Of a DNA stretch of 64,000 nt, positions 54,441 to 64,000 are shown in pieces; the stretch's first letter is position 1; each line of letters begins with the position of its first letter. The notes under the pieces are model-generated. The model searched no databases. It was not told the origin of the DNA and saw only the letters and a list, made by a program, of their open reading frames with translations. The stretch lies in contig CM057461.1 in NCBI GenBank assembly GCA_030035585.1, forward strand, positions 1,279,001-1,343,000, written 5' to 3'. Made by a program: the position numbers and the translations under genes. Source of the DNA: Dugong dugon (taxonomy: Eukaryota > Chordata > Mammalia > Sirenia > Dugongidae).

Positions 54441-54691
54441 CCTTGCATGCAGGCCCGCCCTGCTCTCCTGAGCTGCCCACCTTCATCATCGTCAAGTAAG
54501 ATGGTCACTGAGCAAGTGCATGGCGGTGGAAATTTCTACAACTTTCCTTTCCAACCTGGAAAGCTGGGATGGGATGTGACCCCCATCATCAGAGACTCCA
54601 GCAGTGGCCCCCACCCAAGGGAAACACAGTTTCCAAAGAATTGTTTCCCTGGCCTGACAGTGGGGCGCTTGCTGTGTGCGTTCTGGAAAAC

Positions 54692-56105
54692 TATGTTATA
54701 GGTTGAATTGTATCCGTGTAAAAAAAAAAATGGTGGCAGTAGCATCAGACTTCCTTTAACTTCACAACGGGGAGGAGAGAGAGAATGAAGAGCCACAGAC
54801 CAAGGCTGATATCTATGAGGTGGAGGTCAGACATACCTCCACCATCCAACTTTTTTACCAGTTTTGACACCAGCCATCCCTTCCACGGCACCCTTTACTT
54901 CTCTGCTGAATTCAATAATTTGTTGCAATGGCCACACAGAACTCACAGACCATACTCACAGTTATGGGGTTTATTAAGGAAGTCACAAGTTACAATTCAG
55001 GATCAGGAATGACTCAGGATACAGTTCTTCTGTCAGGACAACTTCTTGGCAGTGTCAGCAGGCAGGCCTCTTCCTGGCCCTCAGCCTCTCAGCCCTCTGC
55101 CTGGCCTCTGCCCTCCTCCGACAAGTGTTACAAAGCTCTTTAGCTCTGCTAATAAGTGCCCAGAGGCACCCCACACAGTCAGCCGTGGCCCAAAGGTGCT
55201 CAGATCTCTCGTTCCACGAGCCAGGGAGCCCAGTGCACCATCTTATGTCTATCTCCTGGTTCTGCTGCTGTCGTTTCTCTGCCGCTGGATTCTGCAGTGC
55301 TTGCTGCTGCTTCCAGCTGCTGCTGTGTCATCTCCCGCTGTCTTCAGGATCTGTCTCCTGGGTGTAGGAGGTTCTCAGCGCAGGGACCCTGGGTCCAAAG
55401 GACACACTCCAATCTTGGCTCTTCTTGTTGATGGTAGTGAGGTCCCCTTCTCTCCTCTTCTGGTATTGGGTTCCTTTAAGCCTAGATGGCAAAACTGACC
55501 AATTCCCTTGTTAGGGTTCCATACACCTTATTTGCGTGGTCCCACTCCCACAGGGTTCCATGCACCTCATTTGCATTATTAGTAGACTATCCAAGTCCCT
55601 TGCAGGGTCACAAACACCTTATTTCCATAGTCCCACCCTATCATTTTGTGGGAGTCAAAAAGACTCTGGCTAAAAGGTCCATATTAAGTAATTCACTGCA
55701 CTGCAGTCCTCCCAAAATTTTTGTTGTAAATCCTAACCCTATACCGATGGTTCTAATCCAATTTGGGAATGGGTTTTCTTTGTTATGTTAATGAGACAGT
55801 ATTTGTGTAGGGTATGTCTTGAGTCAATCTCTTCTGAGATATAAAAGGAGCAGATTAAGCAAGGAAGAAAAGAAGCTGAGATGGGGGAAGAGAGATGCCG
55901 CACCACATGAAGATCACCAAAGGCACCAAGAAACAGACACTGAAAAGAGACAAGGACTTTCCCCCAGAGCCAACAGAGAGAGAAAGCCTTCCCCTAGAGC
56001 AGGCGCCCTGAATTCAGATTTCTAGCCTCCTAACTGAGAAAAATAAATTTGTTTGTTAAAGCCACCTATTGGGTACTTCTGTCACAGGAGCACTAGATAA
56101 CTAAG
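54692..56105 (+). mobile_element. MaLR-type LTR, plus strand, split by another LTR
   Basis: The left piece (54692-54735) begins 'ttataggttgaattgtatcc'. The right piece (55718-56105) resumes 'ccaaaatttttgttgtaaatcc', then 'tttctttgttatgttaatgag', 'gagatataaaaggagcag', 'gagagagaaagccttcccc', 'aaaaataaatttgtttg' and 'agcactagataactaagaca'. The family is the same as 40443-40965. Confidence 0.85.
54736..55717 (-). mobile_element. ERV-type LTR nested in the MaLR LTR, minus strand
   Basis: About 980 bases interrupting the host LTR. On the plus strand 'gggtttattaaggaagtcac' (about 54965) is the complement of an AATAAA-bearing LTR region. Near the right end a triplicated unit of about 50-60 bases is built on 'ggttccatacaccttatttgc' (about 55516, 55556 and 55605). 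No gag, pol or env reading frame is present, so it is likely a solo LTR. Edges are approximate. Confidence 0.6.
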
Positions 56106-57242
56106 ACAAACCACTACACGTTTCTCCCTCATTAGGTTACTATCCTCGCCATCTGAGACTGAGGGATGAGGCCGGGGCTCTAGGGTGCTCCCAGAGCGAG
56201 GATGCTAATCCTGTTGTGATTGGCAATCAAGCTGCATTTTCTCTGACAGGTCTTCTGCCAAAAAGACTTCCACTGGTTGTTTGTGAAGCTTGAATGGCTT
56301 GGAATTTGCAAGTCCCACGCTACATGCATATTCATGGGGCTGGCTGGAGGCTGCCTGGGTTCCATTCAGGAAGGGTTTACTCTGCGTGGGGCTTCGCCGG
56401 GTGCCCCCTCTCCACAGTGAGGGTGAGGCCGCTGGGTGGCCGCTCATCAGAGACAGCTCCAGAGCCTGAGCTGCCAGCTGCCTCATGTCAGCACTGTGCA
56501 CAGGCCCCTGCGCCCCAGGTTGAGGAAGGGCAGGTGGAGGAGCTGGACCAGGAAGGAAAGAAAACCAGCGGGAAGGGAGAAGAGGGCCTTCTATGGATCC
56601 CGCTGAGTTTCGTGAAACCAAGAGGCCTGTTGGGGACACAGCACAGTCTCAGGACTCTCAATCTCGGTGGTCCCACTGCTGGGGCCCAGGACAGGGGTAC
56701 AAGAGGGGCCCCAGGACACCCCACAGCACTCAAACAACTCAGTCCCTTGATCTCCCAGCGGGGGGCATGGGGAGCATCTGGGACTCACACCCAAATAGCC
56801 ACCAGCACCCACTGAAGGTACGGCCCCGTCTGTGTGGTGGACAATGGCCACCCTTGGGGACGTGCTCGACGTCCGATGGGGCTACAGGGGCAGCCTGGAG
56901 TTGGTGCTGGGAACGGAGGACCTGGAAGAAATTCCTGCTTGTCCGCAGCGGCTGTATGACCCAGCCAGCCGTGCTGACGGGAGCCCTTGTCCACCTCCCA
57001 TGGGCCCGCTTCCTTCCTGCTGGTGGGAGGCCAGGGGAAAATGCACACGTCCTCCCGGGATTTCAAAAGCCTAGAAACATGGGAGCGAATGGAAAGTATT
57101 CCGTTTGAACCAAAGTGAGAGGGACTTAGGTTAGACACAAGGGCGAACTTCCTGGTTAAGCTGTTGAACCACTAAAGGCCATCGCTGGGAGAGGTCTGGG
57201 ACCTCCATACATGTGGGCTTGCTTGTGAAGGTCGAGAGTCCT
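56106..57242. other. NTSR1 intron 1 segment, nothing recognised
   Basis: Unique-looking GC-rich DNA. Several open frames of 100-170 codons overlap on both strands, without domains. Confidence 0.4.
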
Positions 57243-57400
57243 GTAACCTGTTGCCGTCGGGTACATTCCGACTTATAGCAACCCTATAGGACAGAGTAAA
57301 ACTGTCCCTAAGGGTTTCCAAGGAGCAGCTGGTGCATGTGAACTGCCAGCCTTTCCATTAGCAGTCGAACTCTTAAACACTGTGCCATCAGGCTCCCCAA
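57243..57400 (-). mobile_element. AfroSINE, minus strand
   Basis: 'gttgccgtcgggtacattcc', 'cctataggacagagtaaaac', 'aagggtttccaaggagcagc' and 'tgtgccatcaggctccc'. Confidence 0.93.
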
Positions 57401-57404
57401 AAGA

Positions 57405-57485
57405 TCACGGCCTTGGCTCTATGGGGCAATTCTACTCTGTCCTGGAGGGTCGCTATGAGTTGAAAACTCCTCAATGACGACAGGT
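57405..57485 (+). mobile_element. AfroSINE 3' fragment, plus strand
   Basis: 'ggccttggctctatggggc', 'aattctactctgtcctgg' and 'ggtcgctatgagttg'. It abuts the minus SINE head-to-head, so the pair forms an inverted repeat of about 75-bp arms. Confidence 0.85.
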
Positions 57486-57954
57486 AAACTCCACATCAGT
57501 ACTTTCACATCCATGTGGGGACACACAGAGCCGTGACATCTTGCACGTTCCCAGCTGAGGGCCATCAAGGCCACGCTCTGCCTCCTAGTTTCAGCGCTCA
57601 GCCTGCAAAACAGGTGTCCTTTCACTGTCTACTTAGTGCCCCGTGTTTTGCACTTTCGTTGCTGACTCTGTGGTTTGAAATGACCCCCCAGAATCATGCT
57701 AAAGTGCTGTCCGGGGTGTTCCTAAGCACAGGAGGGCTGTGATGTGCCTTATGGGGAAAAGACACGCGTGAGATGAGCTTTGTTCAGGCATGAGTTATGG
57801 TGCTGGTGGCCATGAGTTCAATGTTCATGAGCCGACAATACATGTCCAATAAGTCATCTCTGAACAGAAACACACACGCTAAGGACAGAGGCTCACGGGA
57901 ACCGACCCCTGGACTCCCCAGGTGCAATGGCTAATGCAGTGCTGGCGATGACTT

Positions 57955-58075
57955 TATAGAACACAGCTACTTCGAATGTCGAGAACTGACACTCAACACT
58001 ATCCCCACTTTACAGATGGGGAAACTGAGGCAAAGAGAGGTCAGGCCACATGCTAGTAAGCGTGGAGCTGAGAGG
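57955..58075 (+). mobile_element. MIR
   Basis: 'atccccactttacagatgggg' then 'aaactgaggcaaagagagg' and 'ggccacatgctagtaag': a well-preserved MIR in plus orientation. Confidence 0.9.
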
Positions 58076-58374
58076 CACGTCCATGCCACCTGTGCCCTTC
58101 AGCCTCCTGGCCCCCGACCCCTGGCTTACGAGAGACCTGGCTTGCAGCTGGATGCCCATCCCCTCATCTGCACCCACTCTCTGGATGCGGTGGTCCTAAA
58201 GCAGCATGGCCACTGCCTGAGCATCTGAGACCCTATGCTGGAGTCCTTGGTGACCTTCCAGGAGTGGAGGGGAGATGTAGAAACCCCGATGCCCTCGCAG
58301 AAGGTGCTGATGGCAGCTGTTACTGCTCAGACCCCTCCCGGGGGGTCGCTCTGGTTCCTCTTATTAGAGAGAAA

Positions 58375-58630
58375 CATGGACAAGGAAGGGGAGGCGGTGG
58401 GGAGGAGGGTGGGTGGATGAGGGGAGGAGAGTGCGGAGGATGGGGAAGGAGCCTAGGAGGATGGAAGAGGAGGGTGGGGAGGAGGAAGGAAGATGAGAGA
58501 GGGTGGGGAAGACAGGGGAAGATGGGAGAATCAGGAAGGAGAGTAAGAGGATGGGGGGAGGAGGGTGAAGAGGATGAGGGAGGAGGGTGGAGAGAACGGC
58601 TGGAGGAGGGCAGGGAGGGCCGGAAAGGGG
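58375..58630 (+). repeat. GGA/GGGT-rich purine tract
   Basis: Runs of 'ggaggagggtggggagg' and 'gatgggg' units; degenerate. Confidence 0.85.
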
Positions 58631-58774
58631 CGGGTGTCCACCCATGCTGTGTGTGACAGCTTCATGCCAAGTGAGGGGGCTGTCCTCGCAAAGGGCTTCA
58701 TCCTGGGGTCCCTCTCTGACTTGGCACTCCAAGATCCTTCAGAGTAAAACCACCCCAAGACTCCCCGCACCACG

Positions 58775-61700
58775 TGTCTATCATTTGTCTACTCAGGGGC
58801 TTGCGTGTTGCTGTAGTGCTGGAATTGATGCCACGGGTATTCAGATACCAGCAGGGTCACCCATGGCGGACAGGTTTCAGCTGAGCTTCCAGACTAAGAC
58901 AGACTAGGAAGAAGGACCTGGCTGTCTACTTTTGAAAAGAATTAGCCAGTGACAACCTTATGAATAGCAGTGGAACATTATCTGATATAGTGCCAGAAGA
59001 TGAACCCTTTAGGTTGAAAGGCACTCAAAATACAACTAAGGAAGAGCCGCTTCCTCAAAGCAGAGTCGACCTTAATGATGTGGATGGAGTCAACCTTTCG
59101 GGACCTTCATTTGCTGATGTGGCACGGCTCAAAAATGAGAAGAAACAGCTGCAAACATCCATGAATAATCAGAACCTGGAATGTACGAAGTATGAATCTA
59201 AGAAAATTGGAAATCATGAAAAATGAAATGGAATGCATGAACATTGATATCCTAGGCATTAGTGAGCTGAAATGGACTGGTATTGGCCATTCTAAATCGG
59301 ACAATCATATGGTCTACTATGCCAGGAATGACAACTTGAAGAGGAATGGCGTTGCATTCATCGTCAAAAAGAACATGCCAAGATCTATCCTGAAGTACAA
59401 AGCTGTCAGTGATGGGATAACATCCATACACATACAGCTGTTATAAACACAACTATTATTCAGATTTACCCACAAACCACTAAGGCCAAAGGTAAAGACA
59501 TGGAAGATTTTCACCAGCTTCTGCAGTCTGACATTGATGGAACATGCAATCAGGATACACTAATTGGAACGCGAAAGTAGGAAACAAAGAAGAAGGATCG
59601 GTAGTTGGAAAATATGGCCTTGGTGACAGAAATGATGCTGGATATCACATGATTGAATTTTGCAAGACCAATGACTTCATTGCAAATACCTTTTCTCTAC
59701 AACATAAACAGCAACTATACATGTGGACCTCACCAGATAGAATACACAGGAATCAAATCGATTACATTTGTTAAAAGAGACGACGGAAAAGCTCAGTGTC
59801 ATCAGTCAGAGCAAGGCCAGGGGCCAACTGCAAATCGGACCATCAATTACTCATATGCAAGTTCAAGTTGAAACTGAAGAAAATTAGAACAAGTCCACAA
59901 GAGCCAAAGTACGACCTTGAGTACATCCCACCTGAATTCAGAGACCATCTCAAGAATAGTTTTGACGCATTGAACACTAATGACCAAAGACCAGACGAGT
60001 TGTGGAATGACATCAACAACATCATACATGAAGAAAGCAAAAGGTCTTTAAAAAGACAAGAGAGAAAGAAAAGACCTAAATGGATGGCAGAAGAGTCTCA
60101 AAGTTGCTCTTGAAAGTCGAGTAGCTAAAGCAAAAGGAAAAAATTTTGAAGTAAAAGAGCTGAACAGAAGATTTCAAAGGGCAGCTTGAGAAGACAAAGT
60201 AAAGTATTACGATGACATATGCAAAGACCTGGAGATAGAAAACCGAAAGGGAAGAACACACTTAGCATTTCTCAAGTAGCAAGAACTGAAGAAAAAATTC
60301 AAGCCTTGAGTTGCAATAGTGAAGGATTCTACAGGGAAAATATTAAACAATGCAGGAAGCGTCAAAAGAAGATGGAAGGAACACACAGTCATTGTACCAG
60401 AAAGAATTGGTAGACGTTTGATCATCTCAGGAGGTAACATATGATCAGGAACTGAAGGTACTGAAGGAAGAAGTCCAAGTTGCTCTGAAGGCACTGGTGA
60501 AAAACAAGGCTCCAGGAATTGACGGAATACCAACTGAGACATTTCAAGAAAAGGATGCAGCACTGGAAGTGCTCACTCGTCTCTTCCAAGAAATTTGGAA
60601 GACGGTCACCTGGTCAACTGACTGGAAGAGATCTATATTTACACCTTTTCCCAAGAAAGGTGATCCAACCGAATGCAGAAATTATTGAACAATATCATTA
60701 ATATCACATGGAAGCAAAATTTTGCTGAAGATGATTCAAAAGCTACTGCAGCAGTATATTGACAGGAAGCTGCCAGAAATTCAAGTCGGATTTAGAAGAG
60801 GATGTGGAACCAGGGATATCATTGCTGATGTCAGATGGATCCTGGCTAAAAGCAGAGAATACCAGAAGGACGTTTACCTGTGTTTTATTGACTATGCAAG
60901 GCATTCAACTGTGTGGATCATAACAAATTATGGATAATACTGAGGAGAATGGGAATTCTGGAACACTTAATTGTCCTCATGAGGAGTCTGTACTTGGATC
61001 AAGAGGCAGTCATTTGAACAGAACAGGGGATACTGCATGGTTTAAAGTCAGGAAAGCTGTGCATCGGGGTTGTATCCTTTCATCATACTTATTCAATCTG
61101 TATGCTGAGCAAATCACCTGAGAAGCTGAACTATATGAAGAAGAATGGGGCATCAGGATTGGAGGAAGACTCATTAACAATCTGCATTATGCGGCCGACG
61201 TAACTTTGCTTGCTGAAAGTGAAGAGGACTTGAAGCACTTACTGAAGAAGATCAAAGACCACAGCCTTCAGTATGGATTACACCTCAACATAAAGAAAAC
61301 AAAAATCCTCATAACTGGACCGATAAGCAACATCATGATAAATGGAGAAAAGATGGAAGTTGTCAAGGATTTCATTTTACTTGGATCTGCAATTAATACC
61401 CATGGAAGCAGCAGCCAAGAAATCAAAAGACACATCGCATTGGGCAAATTGCTGCAAAAGACCTCTTTAAAGTGTTGAAAAGCAAAGATGCCACCTTGAA
61501 GACTAAGGTGTGCCTGACCCAAGCCACGGTGTTTTCATTTGCCTTGTATGCATGCAAAAGCTGGACAGTGAATAAGGAAGACCAAAGAATTGATACCTTT
61601 GAATTATGATGTTGGTGAAGAATATTGAATATACTATGGACTGCCAAACGAACAAATAAATCTGTCTTGGAAGAAGTACAACAACAATGCTCCTTAGAAG

Positions 61701-61965
61701 CAAGGATGGAGAGGCTACATCTCACACACTTTGGACATGTTATCAGGAAGGATCAGTCCCTAGAGAAGGACATCATGCTTGGTAAAGTAGAGGGTCAGTG
61801 AAAAAGAGGAAGACCCTCAATGAGATGGATTCACACTGTAGCTGCAACAATGGGCTCAAGCACAACAGTTGTGAGGATGGCACAGGACCAGGCAGTGTTT
61901 TGTTCTGTTGTGCACAGGGTCACTGTGAGTCGGAATCGACTCGATGGCACCTAACAACACCAAGA
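58775..61965 (+). mobile_element. Near full-length RTE1_LA-like LINE, inactive
   Basis: About 3.2 kb, the most complete copy in the window. A 5' region (58775-59150) is followed by an apurinic-type endonuclease domain (DILGISELKWTGIGH near 59248-59292, VYYARNDNLKRNGVAF near 59312-59356, and RIHRNQIDYIC near 59739-59771). The linker encodes KYDLEYIPPEFRDHLKN. The reverse transcriptase domain follows (KNKAPGIDGIPTE near 60499; PEIQVGFRRGCGTRDIIADVR near 60771-60833; FIDYA near 60884). The catalytic box reads YAAD (61188-61199) in place of YADD, so a metal-binding Asp is lost. The frame is broken by several frameshifts and stops; the longest open piece is about 118 codons and is on the antisense strand. 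The 3' end is 'cactgtgagtcggaatcg' and 'ggcacctaacaac'. RTE elements retrotranspose by target-primed reverse transcription. Confidence 0.94.
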
Positions 61966-64000
61966 CCCTCCTTGTCCCCGACATGCCTCCATCCTGCTGA
62001 GAGCCATTCCTGGCACAGAGCCGAGTGTGGCCTTTGCACCTTTGGACTGTACAGGGGCCCGTCTCTGTTTCACCGAGGATTCAGGCTTGGCTGACCCAGG
62101 GGACTCTGCAGTCTGTCGAGCCTCTTGGGCCGTTTGTCCTTCCATGCTCGTCTTTTCTCTTCTTCTTCGAGCAGAACCCAAGTCCAGAAATGAACTTCAC
62201 AGCAGCATGTCTGTTACGTCCTTCACAGCACTTGTCGGCTGCATGGAAACAGGGCTGGGGCTGGCAGGCCGCCAAACCACAAATGGTCTTAATTTTGACA
62301 GAAACAGAAGCAGCTTTGCAGATGTTGAGCAACGCGCTCTCTGCCAAGTTCAGAAATGAACGGTGACATCTGTGGGGGTGAAACAGCATGGGGTACATTG
62401 GGGATGCTGGGAAAGCAGCATTGCTCACTGGCTCAGCAGCTCGGTCCCTCGCTCAGTCACTCACAGATGAGCATCAGGGCTTCCGATTCTGTGCCGGCCA
62501 CCACGTGGGCTCCGGGGACTCAGCGGTGCTGCCAGCCCAGCACTGCCTCCTCTCGCCACAAGCAAGGTTGCAGGCCTCTCAGGGGCTGGGGGCTGCGGGC
62601 TCCTGACCATGTGGTGGTGGTGGGGTAGACAGCCCCGGGATCGAGCTGAGCTGGTTGGGGGAGGAAGTAGAACATCTGGGGAGGTGCAAGCACCAACCCA
62701 AGGCGCCCAAATCTCCCCAACAGGGCCAGAGTGTGGATGCTGGGAATGTGGAGAATCTTCTCAATGGTCCTGGGAGAACTCGTGAGTGGACTCCCTCCCC
62801 CAAACTTCAAAGTGGGTTTGAGGCCTCCTACTGCACAATGCCCTCCCTGTTACTCCAGCCCACACTGCTCATAGTCCAGGTCTTCTTCCTTGTTCTCATG
62901 AGGAGCCTCCGGGGAGAAAGACTCAGTGTGACCCCACCTTGGCCCAGCACATGCTGCGGGCCCTGGTACTGTTGTCATGAGATGGGGTGGCCCCACATAG
63001 GGAATGGGGGGCCCCAGCTTCTTGTCTCTTTAGCAGCCCTGCCCCAGCCCCTTGCTGAGGACTTTCTGCCTGACCCATCTGGTCAGCAGAAACGAGACCT
63101 CTCCCCAGATCCGGGAGAACTCAGTTGCCACGTGACATAACGTCATGGCTCCCTGGACACTCGTGCACTCGGCCCCTCTCCACAGCTCCTGCCTTAGCCC
63201 TCAGGAATATTCCAGAAAGTTCCCAGGCTGTGGAGACTCTGAGGTTGTGGAGACTCCGAGGTTGGGGACTACTCATTGTAGCAGCCCCTGCTTTTGGGGG
63301 GGAGGGGACAACATCTCTTCCAGGGTCCACAAACCATCAGGTGCACCTTCTAGCCATGGCCAGACGTGCAGCTTTTATGGCAAAACCTGTGTGCACCCCA
63401 CTTGCCAGCCTGGAGCCCCCGGGAAGCCCAGTTTCTGATCGGGCCTACCCCACAGGCTGCCTTTCAAAAGCAAGCTTGTGGTGAGCGAGCCCGCCGAATG
63501 GCTGGGAGCTGCAGGACCACATGGACGAGGTGCTGCCCGTGGGAATTCACCCAGCAGCCACCCCACCATGGGGACGAGTTCTGCCCTACTGCCCTGCGTC
63601 CAGTCTCAAAGACGCACGTCCCAGCAGCCTCGCCGAGCACTAACACTGGCTCCAGACGCCTGCTGGATGGTGCCCGAATCTGGGAAAGAAGCTGCAGCTC
63701 CAGCCGCTGACAGCCTAGTTTATTTTTGGTGGCGGAGGCATGCTGTTTGCTCCCCTCCTGGCACTGGTGCCTAAACCCGCCTGTGTCCTAGCAAACACTG
63801 CCCGTGCTCACTGTGACCCCTGCCTCCCTCAACCTCAGGGAGTTACTGCAAAGATCCCAGGCTGATGGACAGAAGCATGGAGCCCAGTGCTGGGGCGTGG
63901 CAGGAACTCAGAGCGGTCCCCACAGACACGGGGACTCAAGGGGGCTGTCCCCGGGCCTGCAGACACAGCAGCAGAGGCTGTCCGTGTCAAGGGGACATCC
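61966..64000. other. NTSR1 intron 1 segment, no gene recognised
   Basis: Unique-looking, GC-rich DNA between the RTE copy and the window edge. No NTSR1 exon 1 sequence, RNA gene or clear repeat was seen. Open frames up to 161 codons occur on the plus strand, antisense to NTSR1, without recognisable domains. Confidence 0.45.

Larger units (their letters stand above)
37028..64000 (-). other. NTSR1: NTSR1 intron 1 (3' part)
   Basis: Everything beyond exon 2 up to the window edge. I searched for NTSR1 exon 1 (extracellular N-terminus to mid-TM5, normally over 650 bases in one exon) and found no match on the minus strand. It must therefore lie beyond 64000, making this intron at least 27 kb. The human gene also has a very long first intron. 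No nested gene was recognised. Confidence 0.8.

Noticed and set aside
37028-64000. NTSR1 exon 1
   Set aside because: No minus-strand frame encodes the expected TM1-TM5 region; it must be beyond the window.

Overview
The window is mammalian nuclear DNA, most likely from an afrotherian of the elephant lineage. Two repeat families point there. One is tRNA-derived SINEs that open with a 'ccctggtgg...' promoter-like head and end in a 'gagtcggaatcgactcgatgg' type tail (AfroSINE). The other is many copies of an RTE-clade LINE (RTE1_LA-like) sharing that tail. The species call rests on recognising these families by eye; Afrotheria is well supported, elephant is an inference. No prokaryotic, plasmid or phage features are present, and I see no new multi-gene system.

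Two protein-coding genes are present, both on the minus strand and both incomplete. MRGBP (a NuA4/TIP60 acetyltransferase complex subunit) contributes exon 1 (1069-1216), exon 2 (337-458) and a CpG-island promoter; its later exons lie beyond base 1. NTSR1 (neurotensin receptor 1) contributes its last three coding exons at 36826-37027, 30598-30688 and 28899-29148; its large first exon lies beyond base 64000. All splice junctions are GT-AG and in phase, and the three NTSR1 exons give a 180-residue C-terminal part. The order NTSR1 then MRGBP on one strand matches human 20q13.33, a subtelomeric region, and the window has the dense tandem repeats expected there.

Layout: 1-1440 is the MRGBP 5' part with a G-rich intron-1 minisatellite. 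1500-4965 is an L1 3' end split by an RTE copy that itself carries insertions. 4966-26390 is intergenic: an orphan GC-box array, two foldback elements, AfroSINEs, an LTR inside a tetranucleotide repeat, several minisatellites and MaLR-type LTRs. 26392-37027 is the NTSR1 3' half; a VNTR begins 23 nt from the exon 3 splice acceptor. 37028-64000 is NTSR1 intron 1, holding RTE fragments, SINEs, LTRs, a 41-bp VNTR grown inside an RTE tail, an 81-bp purine repeat, and a near full-length but dead RTE copy at about 58775-61965.

Most long open frames here run through tandem repeats or GC-rich intron sequence and have no protein support. They are left out except where they deserve a note.
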